Shown piece after piece: positions 15,397 through 26,100 of a stretch of DNA of 64,000 nucleotides. The notes under the pieces are model-generated. The model was not told the origin of the DNA. It did no database searches and worked only from the letters and a program-made list of their open reading frames with translations. Both the position numbers and the translations under genes were made by a program. Location: NCBI GenBank assembly GCA_022771625.1, contig JALFCW010000003.1, positions 23,872 through 87,871 on the forward strand, read 5' to 3'. The stretch comes from Prevotella sp. (lineage in GTDB: Bacteria; Bacteroidota; Bacteroidia; Bacteroidales; Bacteroidaceae). The first letter of the stretch is position 1, and each line of letters begins with the position of its first letter.

Positions 15397-17256
15397 ATGA
15401 ACAGAATTAACAATTATGTTCTCAACGGTGCGATAGCTCTGTTGTCAACCGCAGGCTTAGTAGCCTGCTCGTCCTCCGACGACGTAACCGATGCTCCCGT
15501 CAACCCCACGTATGACGGCAAGAGCGTGAAGGCCCAGTTTGCGATTAATATCGCAACGCCCTCTAATGGTAAGACAAGAATGAGTGCTGATAATACTCAG
15601 AATAATAACAATTTCCTTGGTATGAATTCGATAAAGCTTTTCCCTTTCTCCTCTGACCCTGGAAAAGATGTGAATTGGACAAGAAATATTTCTTTGACTC
15701 AAATTAATGATGGTATTACATCAGATAATTCAAGCAAGATATATTCAAATGTAGAGATACCTGTAGGAACAAATAACTTCTTGTTCTATGGTTTTGGCCC
15801 GATGGGTGAAACACAAGAGGATAAATTCAAGAAAGGTATGTTGACGACAAACTTTCCGAGTGAAGTTGCAACCGCTCCAAGTTCTATCTCTGCTTCATTG
15901 GTTCCAATTCTTGGAACAGAAAATGAAATGTCAACAATTCAGGGATATTATACTACATATCTGAACGGCATCAAGGATGTCAACGGCTGGAGCACAACTG
16001 ACGATATTTCACTTCGGAATGCTTACGACCTGTTCATTACCATTGGTTCAACTGGAGTAAGATGTGGTTCTGCTAATGCTATATTGAAGACAGTTGAGTT
16101 GCTTTATAATTTGGCTATAGATCGCAAGACTGCGTCAACATCTACAGATGTACAGACTCTTGCAGAAGCAATAAAGACAGCAATTACAACTACATCGGGT
16201 GATATTCAAGTGACTGCCACTGCAAGAACTAATGATGCTACTCACTATGACCTTTCTTATAGCGGAACTGATGATAAATATTCATTTCCAACCAACCTTG
16301 GTCTTCCAGAAGGTGCTGCCCAGTTGGAGTATGGAGAATCAGGATTCTCATATAAGAACACCCCAACCATAGGAGCTTCCGGTTCCATACTAAATGTTTA
16401 TGGTCTTACATATCCGTCTTCTATTGCTTATACTGCAAATACAAGAGCTAAGGCTTCAACTGAAATATTTGAAGCAACAGAGTGGCCAAAAACTGTTAGC
16501 GATTGGGATGATACATCAAAATGGCCTTCTACTTCAAGCTGGACAAATGAAGTAGTAGCTTCTACAAGGTCTGTAGCTCTTGTTAATAACATAAACTATT
16601 CTGTTGCTTCTTTGAAGACTACAGTGAAGTGTAATGAGGCTTCTCTTGAAGATAATCGTGCAAATGTCATAAATGATGGGAACCCTGCGAATCAAACTAT
16701 TTCTGTTCCTTCTGAAGGATTTAAGGTAACAGGTGTTCTTGTTGGTGGTCAGCCAAACAAAGTTGATTGGCAGTTTTTGGACAATGGCTCTGAAAGAAGT
16801 GCTGTGATATATGACAAGGATCTTACTAATATCGTTGCAGAGTCAGGTACGGAATCAGCTGCTAACTATACTCTCGTTTTCGATAACTGGAAGAATAACG
16901 AAACACAAGATGATGTGCTTATGGCAATTGAGTTGGAAAACAATTCCGAATCTGATTTCTATGGTGTTGACGGTATTATCTTAAAGGGACAAAAGTTCTA
17001 TTTGGTGGCAAAGCTGGTAGTTAGTTCAGCAGGTACAAGTTCAATTACTTGGCCTGATGATGATTACCGCTATCCGAAGAAGGATATTACTCGTGTATTT
17101 ATGCAGGACTATACAACTACTGCAAAGCTCAATATCAATAGTCTCAAGAATGCATATTCCACAATCCCTGATTTGAGAAGTGTAGAGCTCCAGCTCGGTC
17201 TTTCAGTTGACCTTGAGTGGAAGACAGGTTTGACATACGATGTTAATATTGATTAA
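15397..17256 (+). CDS. Mfa1/FimA-type fimbrillin (major fimbrial subunit)
   Basis: 619 residues. The signal peptide ends in a lipobox (LVACSSSDD), as in FimA/Mfa1 precursors, which are lipidated, exported to the surface and then cleaved to expose a donor strand. Basic sites that could serve for such cleavage appear early in the mature region (GKTRMSADN). The C-terminal end (LQLGLSVDLEWKTGLTYDVNID) has the terminal-strand pattern of Mfa1-like subunits. After the first 50 codons the gene becomes clearly AT-richer and changes codon choice compared with its neighbours, consistent with a variable surface antigen spread by recombination. Followed by a strong hairpin. Confidence 0.85.
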   Translation: MNRINNYVLNGAIALLSTAGLVACSSSDDVTDAPVNPTYDGKSVKAQFAINIATPSNGKTRMSADNTQNNNNFLGMNSIKLFPFSSDPGKDVNWTRNISLTQINDGITSDNSSKIYSNVEIPVGTNNFLFYGFGPMGETQEDKFKKGMLTTNFPSEVATAPSSISASLVPILGTENEMSTIQGYYTTYLNGIKDVNGWSTTDDISLRNAYDLFITIGSTGVRCGSANAILKTVELLYNLAIDRKTASTSTDVQTLAEAIKTAITTTSGDIQVTATARTNDATHYDLSYSGTDDKYSFPTNLGLPEGAAQLEYGESGFSYKNTPTIGASGSILNVYGLTYPSSIAYTANTRAKASTEIFEATEWPKTVSDWDDTSKWPSTSSWTNEVVASTRSVALVNNINYSVASLKTTVKCNEASLEDNRANVINDGNPANQTISVPSEGFKVTGVLVGGQPNKVDWQFLDNGSERSAVIYDKDLTNIVAESGTESAANYTLVFDNWKNNETQDDVLMAIELENNSESDFYGVDGIILKGQKFYLVAKLVVSSAGTSSITWPDDDYRYPKKDITRVFMQDYTTTAKLNINSLKNAYSTIPDLRSVELQLGLSVDLEWKTGLTYDVNID

Positions 17257-17271
17257 TACAATAAATACTCT

Positions 17272-17316
17272 GTTATAATGGCGTCACGACATCTATTGTC
17301 GTGATGCCATTATAAC
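17272..17316 (+). terminator. 20-bp stem-loop between fimbrillin and anchor genes
   Basis: A 20-bp stem (17272-17291 with 17297-17316, one G-U pair) and a 5-nt loop. No T-run follows, so it is more likely an attenuator or an mRNA-stabilising 3' end for the fimbrillin message than a complete terminator. Confidence 0.75.
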
Positions 17317-17356
17317 GGTATTAACAACAACAATATCATATATATATAATAAGGTA

Positions 17357-18382
17357 ATGAGAAGCAAGTATTGTCTGCTGATGCTGCCCGCTGCGGCGGT
17401 GGTGCTCTCGTCGTGCTCCATCATCGACGAGGACAACTCCGACTGCGGATTGGACAACAAAATCGTATATCGCCTGAAACTCAGAACAAACATCCAAACC
17501 GAACTCGAAACACAGCTCGGCACGGAGGAGGAACGCCCCGTGGCACAAGCACTCAGCTCCTCACTCAGCGGTATATTCACTGACTGGGCACACGACATCT
17601 CTCTCTCATTCTATGACACCGACGACAAACTGTATAAAACGGAAAAGCATACGATGGATGCGTCGCAAGCCGAATACGTGGTGTATCTGCCAGAACGTGA
17701 CTACCGTAATCTCGTTGTGGCAAATATAGCCGACGCTGAAAATATTCGCCCCCTCGATGACACCCATCCCGATGACATGAAGTTGCAGTATGACAACCTC
17801 ACCGACACCCTCAACAGCCACACCACCGGTCTCTTCACCGCAAGACAGGTGATAGAGGTGTGCGGCTGCACCGAGACATATTACGTTGACCTGTATATGG
17901 CTAACAGCTGCGCCGCCCTTGTGGTGGATACCACTGGTGTGGATATACGCGGCATGAAGGTGTTCACCCAGGACTTCGCCACCTCCTTCGCCGTGGCTGA
18001 CAGCACCTACGCCTTTACAGCCAATCCCGTGGTGCGCTCAACTGAGATACCTCTCCCCGGTCAGCACCGCACCTGCCATTATGCCGTGAGCTTCCCGTCG
18101 AGGAACAACACCGTAGCCACCGCTTCCGCCGTCAGTCAAGCCCCGGCAAGGGCAGACTCCCAGGCAGAGACCCTCTTCCGCATAAAGGCATACATAACCC
18201 TCCCCGACGGCTCTGTCACTGAGAACATCATCTCTGTGGAGCAACCCCTCCTCGCCGGTTATCTCAAGATAATAAAGATGAAGATGAAGCAGGACGGCTC
18301 GCTCACTCCTGAGAGTCACGACGTGGGAGTAAGCGTGACGCTGGACTGGAAGCAAGGGGGGACTTATGAGCCGGAGATATAA
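17357..18382 (+). CDS. FimB/Mfa2-type fimbrial anchor lipoprotein
   Basis: 341 residues with a lipobox (AAAVVLSSCSIIDED). The pattern CxxDNKIVYRLKLRTN near the start, LPERDYRNLVVANIAD and the two-domain beta-sandwich layout resemble Mfa2/FimB subunits, which cap the base of the fimbria in the outer membrane and limit its length. It ends in VSVTLDWKQGGTYEPEI, similar to the terminal strand of the fimbrillin. The position directly after the major subunit is the expected one. Confidence 0.85.
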   Translation: MRSKYCLLMLPAAAVVLSSCSIIDEDNSDCGLDNKIVYRLKLRTNIQTELETQLGTEEERPVAQALSSSLSGIFTDWAHDISLSFYDTDDKLYKTEKHTMDASQAEYVVYLPERDYRNLVVANIADAENIRPLDDTHPDDMKLQYDNLTDTLNSHTTGLFTARQVIEVCGCTETYYVDLYMANSCAALVVDTTGVDIRGMKVFTQDFATSFAVADSTYAFTANPVVRSTEIPLPGQHRTCHYAVSFPSRNNTVATASAVSQAPARADSQAETLFRIKAYITLPDGSVTENIISVEQPLLAGYLKIIKMKMKQDGSLTPESHDVGVSVTLDWKQGGTYEPEI

Positions 18383-18392
18383 TTATTAAATA

Positions 18393-18532
18393 AGGAGTTA
18401 TTAAATAAGGAGTTATAATGGGGAGTTAAGATGGGGAGTTAAAATGGGCCATTACTCTCAGCGCTTAGACATTTGGCTCTTCATTACTTCCCCTCATAAC
18501 TTCCCCTCATAACTCCTCCTCATAACTCCTCC
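18393..18532. repeat. Second GGAGTTAA-type inverted repeat element
   Basis: Four GGAGTTA-type units on the left face CATAACTYCC-type units on the right. Its centre has AGCGCTTAGACATTTGGCT, one base shorter than the matching core of the element at 1928-2038 and identical at its AGCGCT and ACATTTGGCT ends. It fills the gap between the anchor and the next fimbrial lipoprotein gene. Confidence 0.75.
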
Positions 18533-18546
18533 ATAAAAAAATAACA

Positions 18547-20157
18547 ATGAAAATTGATTTGAAAAACATATTATTGGATGTAATGATGTTTTTGGCGGCT
18601 GCCGTCGTCACCTCTTGTTCGGATGACGACAGTCTTGCCTCCCGCGGTCTGGAGACCGTGGAGATGCCTATCTCCATCTCTATCCCAGCCGAAGGATTCG
18701 TCAATCCCACTGATGTGGGCATAGGCAATGATGAGCCTGCTTCGACGTTAGCCGTCACTCGCGCCCTTGGAGACCCAGGCACATACGAGCAATTCCATCT
18801 CCCCCGATATATCTACCTCTTCCTCTGCAACGAGAGCACCAACGGCACTGAGTCCGTCATATATCAGAAGATAGAAATCCCCGACAACGAACTCACCTCA
18901 TCATGGGAAAAGACCGTCTCGGGCACCGACAGCATATACACCTATAAAGGCACCGTCAGCATCAATCTCCCGCTCAACAGGAGCAAGGGTAAAATTTATG
19001 CCGCCGCCTCATATATCCCGCTGCATACCACAAATGCCTCTTCTTCTATGTCGGAAGACAAGGACAGCAATCATCTCTCCTTTAATTGTAAAAGGCCAAG
19101 CAAATTCGGCGACTCACAATATCCGCGAGAGTATATCAACGAATCAAAGACATATACTGATGGCACTTACGGCACGGAGGATGCCGTGAAGAACATCATC
19201 TTCTCCAATATCACCCTGCGTAACTATATGCAGGATGTATATTCCACACCATATAACAAGACGGATAACAAAGGTGATTATTACGGCACAATAACAGACT
19301 ATGCCTCCAATGTGCCGAACATCAACATAGTGCTCTATCACGTGGCGACAAAAGTGGACGTGCAATGGAGCATTGACGAGGATTTTCAGGGAACGGCAGA
19401 TTGGGCTGTGCCTAAGGTGAAGAGTAAAAGCAATCCCGGCGACCCTTTGGAGTCATATCCTCCCTCCACCTCAGGCAGCACCTATCTCCCTGCCCATAAG
19501 TATTGGACAAAATACGAATGTGATAATATGGTGAACAGTAAGGGCGAGGAGAACAAGCTCTTCTTCTCGCTTGTAGAGCTGCGCGACCTGCCCAAATACG
19601 GTTGTTTCCTCTTCCGTCCGTTGGAGACGGGAAACAGCGATTATCTCAGTTCATACAAAATCCGTCTTATAGGGTCGGAGACCACTCCGCAATATACCTT
19701 GAAAGATGAGAACGGAAATGTTACCAAATCCGGCTCAGTTCCCGCTCATGACAATACGTCTTCAGGTCCTACGGGTGCATACGTGGCATCAGGAGGCTAC
19801 AACACCTATTATTATCATCTTGACGAGAAGGACTACGGTATGAAATACCATGGCAGGGTAGTGGCATACGTCACGCCCAAGGTATATAACATTACGACAG
19901 AAGGCACCGAACCGGATGCAGACAACTTCATCAAGATGCGCCTCCTGTGCAACAACTACACCACATCCACCTCGGACGGTTCGAGCATATACAACGAGGA
20001 CCATGCCACCAAGGGATATAACACATACGTCAAGATATCAAAGCCTGATGAGGGCGACAAGATATTCACCCCATGGATAAGGGTGTTAATAAATGTTAAT
20101 ACATCGCAAAGGGCGCAGAACGTGATGAAAGTCACAGAAGAGCCGGAAATGAATTGA
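18547..20157 (+). CDS. Fimbrial accessory lipoprotein (Mfa-like, 536 aa)
   Basis: A signal sequence with lipobox (FLAAAVVTSCSDDDS) and a long beta-rich exported region with no enzyme motif. The mature start (VEMPISISIPAEGF then LAVTRALGDPGTYEQF) resembles Mfa-type accessory subunits, including a possible Arg cleavage point (VTRALG). The last stretch (FTPWIRVLINVNTSQRAQ) could provide a terminal strand. It is likely a minor or tip subunit. Six bases separate it from the giant beta-helix gene, which implies joint expression. Which of the Mfa3/4/5 roles it has is not clear. Confidence 0.6.
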   Translation: MKIDLKNILLDVMMFLAAAVVTSCSDDDSLASRGLETVEMPISISIPAEGFVNPTDVGIGNDEPASTLAVTRALGDPGTYEQFHLPRYIYLFLCNESTNGTESVIYQKIEIPDNELTSSWEKTVSGTDSIYTYKGTVSINLPLNRSKGKIYAAASYIPLHTTNASSSMSEDKDSNHLSFNCKRPSKFGDSQYPREYINESKTYTDGTYGTEDAVKNIIFSNITLRNYMQDVYSTPYNKTDNKGDYYGTITDYASNVPNINIVLYHVATKVDVQWSIDEDFQGTADWAVPKVKSKSNPGDPLESYPPSTSGSTYLPAHKYWTKYECDNMVNSKGEENKLFFSLVELRDLPKYGCFLFRPLETGNSDYLSSYKIRLIGSETTPQYTLKDENGNVTKSGSVPAHDNTSSGPTGAYVASGGYNTYYYHLDEKDYGMKYHGRVVAYVTPKVYNITTEGTEPDADNFIKMRLLCNNYTTSTSDGSSIYNEDHATKGYNTYVKISKPDEGDKIFTPWIRVLINVNTSQRAQNVMKVTEEPEMN

Positions 20158-20163
20158 TTTGAA

Positions 20164-23100
20164 ATGCAAGAAACTATGTTGAGTATTAGAAGGATATACA
20201 CCATTATAGCAGCTATGCTGACCCTCTGCGCCACAACCATGGCGCAGACAACATTCAGCGGTCCTATACGATATGTCACAACGTCGGGCAACTATGCCAA
20301 CGACGGAACGTCGTGGGCGCAGGCTAAGAACAACCTGCAGGATGCCATAGAGTCGCTTCACGACTATATGACCCGAAACGGCATCACGGAGGGACGCGTG
20401 TATGTGGCGAAGGGAACTTACCGCCCCACCACATCTACCCCCGGTGGCGACGGTGTGCTATATACTTCTTTTCTCATCTATGATGGCATAACGGTGTATG
20501 GAGGATTTAATGCTACAAATCCCGAAGCCACTCCCGAAGACCGTATCGTCCTTGCTGCCGACGGAAAAACAGAAAGGACAATCTCTCAGGCCATAGGATT
20601 GAAGTGGCGAATGAAGAACACCACCACGCTCAGCGGTAATCACAGTAGCTCTACGGAAGATCCGATGAAGTGGAACTCATCAAAGAACGAATACGACGAG
20701 TCATTTACGGGCAACTCATACCATGTGGTATGGTTTGCCACCAACACCTCAACCCATTCCTCCGGTCTCGACGCAAGAAACCGTGCCGTGGGGCTTGCCA
20801 ATAAGGCAGCCATCGACGGATTCACTATCCAGGAAGGCAATGCCTCCAACCGCACTGTGCCCGAGGAGACCGACGGCCGCCATGCCTATCACAACAGCTA
20901 CGGCGGCGGTGTGTATATGGTGGCAAACAGTGAGGTGCGCAACTGTATCATACGTCAGAATGCCTCAGCACTGCGCGGAGGCGGCGTGTATATGGACGGC
21001 GGAGGACTGATGGAGCAGTGCTATGTGGCACAGAACCAGTCGGATGGTGTGGGCGTTACCGACGGCTATGGCGGCGGTGTGGCTTGTGATGACGGTGGCA
21101 TTGTGCGCAACTGTATCATAGAGAACAATGCCGGACGATGCGGCGGCGGACTGTCCATTGCCTTCTCCTCAATACCCGCTACTGACAAGGCGCGCTATGC
21201 CTCGTATGCCTCTGGATGCGTGGTGGCAAACAACACGTCGCAGGCTGAGGCTGGCGGTGTGTTCATGCGCAACGGCGGACTGCTCAACCACCTCACCATC
21301 ACATGCAACAACTGTGTGGGAGCGGGAGTGGTGTATAACAACCGGCGCTACGGACGCAGTGGCGGACTCTATGTGGATGGAGGCGGCATGGTGGCTAACT
21401 CCGTGATTTGGGGCAACATGGTGGCTGCCAATAATGATGTGCAGTATGCCACATACCGCGAAAGCTCAACCACACCGAAGGTGAAATTTGACTTCGTGGC
21501 ATTGTCAAAATACAACTATGTCGATTGGAGCGGTACGGTGAAGCGCACCAACGGTGTGTATTCCTTGAATGAGGAAAACAGAAACACGACAACTAAAGGG
21601 TATTATCCCGACTTCACCACACCGCCCTCAGACAAGGGAGTTAGTCAAGCCCCCGAGGTGCCCTTGAGCTGGATACCCCGCTCGTCGTCATACCTGCGCC
21701 ATCAGGGTATGCAGCTCAACGACTATCCAACGAGCGCCAACTATCCCAATGGCTCTGACTACGAGACGGAAGGCAAGGACGTCGTGGATGCGTTCCTTGT
21801 CAGCGACATGACAGGCAAGCAGTTTGCGCCCCGTTGTGTGCTTGGAGCCTTTGTGGCCAACAGTCCTACGGGAGAGCATGCCAGTGTGGTGAGTGTCGAG
21901 GACAATATAACTTCGATAATAACCGTTTTTATCGACCCATCTACAGATGCAGTTGTGTCTCCGTCAGAATATGACAATACGCCGATAGGCAATTCATGGG
22001 ACAATCCCTTCAATAATATCAACGATGCCTTGGATTATGTCAAGACACTTACTATTTCAGATACCAGTCCCGTGCAGATGCTTGTCAAGGAGGGCACATC
22101 CACAACGGCGGGAAATACCTATCTGCCCTATATCCGCTCGTCTTTCATAGACCTGCCGAGCCACGTGCGACTGTATGGCGGTTTCGCCTCGTCGCTCAAA
22201 GGCACTGACATCTCCAAGCGAAATCCCAAGGCTTATCCCACGCGCATCACTGCCAACATCACTGGCAGCGACTATGCCGAGAACGGATGCCATATCATCA
22301 CAGTGCGCCATGGAGCGACCGACGTCATTGTGGATGGATTCCAGCTCTACTTCGCCAATGCCCAGAAGAGCAGTGTGCTGCCGACCCTCGCTTTGGAGGG
22401 AGGAGCGGGCATCGCCATTATCAACAGCGAAGCCGACCAACCGATGAAGGACATCAAGATACGCAACTGTGTGGTAGCCAACTGCACTGCCTCGCAAGGC
22501 TCCGCCCTTTTCCTGCGCAACACTCCCGGTGCCGTGATGCAGGTGGATGTGGAGAACTGTATCTTCCACAACAATGCCGTCACCCGTGAGCAGGCAGCCA
22601 CCGTTGAGGCTACGGGCAACAACACCACGCTCACCCTCAATCACTGCCTCATTCGTGGCAACGTGGGATATGGCGTTATGGCAACTGATAATGCCAATAT
22701 CAAGGTGAAGAACACAGCCCTTCATGCCAATATTGGCTATAACTCATATAGCGGATCTTCGAATCCAAAGATTACCGACCTTATTGCCACGGAGTCCAAT
22801 CCCGACCCCAATGTCGTAACCTTCTATACGACATCAAATGGAAAAATATCTGTATCCGACGATGCAACGTCTGCCAATAATATGATGGACCTGGGAGTTA
22901 GTGATGCTGTTGCAACCGCAGTAGCCACCTCCAAGTTCTCCTATCACTCCTCATATACCTCCACCTATCCCAAGTTCGTCAACCCCACGAGCAACATCGG
23001 AGTGAACAAGGATGGCGATGTGACGATGTACGGTGGCGACCCCAACTGGATGCCGATGAACATGAACCCGATGGTGAATGCTGCCAACGAGAGTAATCCC

Positions 23101-26100
23101 GATTTCGGATTTGACTTCACGACAGTAACAACGAGAAATTATGGCGGTCTTTCTGATATAGGCGCCATTGAGAACACATCATTGCCGGAGTTTGGCAAGG
23201 TGATTTATGTCACGGAGAAGGGTGCCGGAAAGAAAGACGGTTCTTCTTGGAGCAATGCCATTGCAGGTAATACTGTGTATGACTTAGAAGGAAAGAACAT
23301 TCTTTCTGTATCAACAACTTCTGATGACTATATATCAGGAGTTTATAAAGAAACATCCAATGGTAACCTTGACTTTTGGGATGCAAGTTCGGGAAATACA
23401 ATAACGTCTGGTAAGGTAATAATTAAAAATAACAGATATGAACGTTATATCAGTGGACTTCAGTATGCTGTAGAAATCGCTTCGGCAAATAGTATTAGTG
23501 AAGTGTGGGTTGCAGGTGGAATATATACAGACTATAAAGGATATGTAATTAGGGATAAAGTAAATGTTTATGGTGGATTCCCCAATTATGGGAATCCAGG
23601 AAATTCAGAGCGTCATCCTTTATTGTCAAGTTCAGTTCCAGTAAGTATTTCTAATAGTGGATTGGCAGATCAAATTGACAAGTATGAAACTATTCTTCAA
23701 ATATCCAGTGAGTCACCTGTAACTTGGGATAATTCTGCTGGAAAATATACACTAAAGGATTGGGTGATAAGTAAGGTTAATTCGAAGACTGTTGAGAGAC
23801 GTACTGTGTTGAGACAGCCAGATGTTTGTATGCCAACTTGGTCACCAAGAAACCATACTTCCACCATCCCTGAAACAAAGAATGGTAATTATGCGGCAAA
23901 TACATATAGGTATAAGGGAGCTAAGAACGGTAAAGAAGATACAGAAAATTATATAGAATATAATGATGTGATATGGGATGGTTTTACCATACAAAATGGT
24001 TACATCACAAATTATTTTGCCAATAGAGATGGAGGAGCCGGAGTTCGATTGTTCCGAGGAGTGACCCTTTCTAATTGTATTGTGAAGAATAATGTAAATG
24101 TATCATGTAGAAATAGAGCAGGAGGAATTTATTGCGATGGAGAAAATACCACAGTAAATAACTGTTTTATTTTTAATAATGTAGCAGAACTTCGCGGTAA
24201 CTACAACTCAGATAATGCAGGTAATCCAAATGATGGTGGATTTGGGGGCGGATCATATATGATTGTTGGTACTGGATTTAACCTCCTTATATGTAGAAAC
24301 TACTCTTCAAAAAATGGAGGTGGTCTTTTCTTGGAATGTTCCACCTTTTATAATAATACTGTTGCTTACAATATTAGCGGAGATGGCGTTGGTGGAGTTT
24401 GCCATTGGACAAATCAACAATATTTGGATGCCAAGATAGAGTTATTTAATTGTCTGTTTTATAAAAATAGTGGACGTGCAGTGCATTCTTCTTCTCCTAA
24501 TTTTTTTACATCTCCTACAAATTGTTATGTGCATACAGTAAAAGACTTGGATGGAAGTGTAAGTAAAAAATTCACAACGACAGGTGAAAATAAATCGTAT
24601 GTTGGCACAACCTTGGCGAATCCTTTCTATGATGGAGATAATGCGATGATTAGTAATAATTATAGCTTGAAACCAAGTAATGAAACTTTAACTAATGATT
24701 GTATAAATACGGGAAATAATACTCCTAACGGAGCTACTTTGCCTTCTACGGATATTGACTTCACCGACCGTATCCAGGACTGTACAGTGGATATCGGTGC
24801 ATACGAGTTCAATGGTGCGTATAGCATCACGCCAGATGTAACGACAAGCGCAGACCAGGCGGTGTTCTATGTCACGCAGAACGGACGCGGCACTGGCTCG
24901 GCGGCTAATCCTGAGAATGCTGCTTGCTGGACCAAGCTGCAAAAAGTGTTGGATGCTGCGGGAAGATATTTGGAGGTGCATAAAGGCGATGAAGTCAAGA
25001 AACAAGTGATTGTGAAATTGGCGGGAGATGTACCAACGGAAAGTGTGGACGAGAGCGGAAATAAAACCTACAAGTATTCGGGCTTCGTCTATCGCCCCCG
25101 CCGCTCAAACAAGGTGACGGCTTCGGGACAGGAGGTGAACACACGCGACTATACCATCATCGTGCCCCACGGTGTGGAGGTATGGGGCGGATATAGCGAC
25201 GCCTTCACAAGTTCTGACAACAACGGATTCTATACCAAGGTCTCTGAGGGCAACTATACTGACAACCGTGATGTACTGAAAAACCGCACAACTCTCAGCG
25301 GTGTGTATCAGGCTGACGACCAGGATGTAAACGTGTATAATGTGGTGACGTTCACCAATGATACATATACCGAAGAGGGAACACTCAAGACACCAGATGC
25401 TCTTGAAAACATATCAGCCCGCGCCGTGCTCGACGGACTATTCATAGAAGACGGTAATGCCGACGGCGAGAAGCAATCTTCCGGAAAGAGAACAGACACT
25501 CGTGTGGGTGGCGCTGCCATCGTCACGGGATATGCACATATACGCAACTGCGTGGTGCAGAACAACAAGGCTACGGATGCCGGAGGTGGACTGTATCTCG
25601 AAGAGGGCGCATTGGTGAGCGGAAGTATCGTGCAATATAACGAGGTAACCAAGGGTGACGGAGGAGGACTATACGTGGAAGAACCTGCATCGGCATACTC
25701 TGAGAATGTCAACGCCGCAACCAACCCTGCCCGCATCTTCACGTCCGACATCATATATAACACGGCAAGCGGAGCGGGAGGAGGTATCTCGTTCACCACC
25801 GACGGCACGCCGAATGTCAGGGCAAACAGTGTGCTGTTCTGGCAGAACACGGGTAGCGAGCAGTCGAACGTCAACGGCATGACAACACCGACGGATGCAG
25901 GGAACACCAACCTTACCATCAAAGACTATCCCATATCCTTCTGCGCCACTGAGACAACACGTGAGCCGGGTATCAACAACATTTCCGTGAACACCGATGT
26001 GGACAAGGGTGTGCGCTTCGCCACAGAAACGTACAACCATGACTATACCGACAGCAAGGGAACGCCTGTCAAGAGGAAGCACAATGAATATGAGTTCTAT

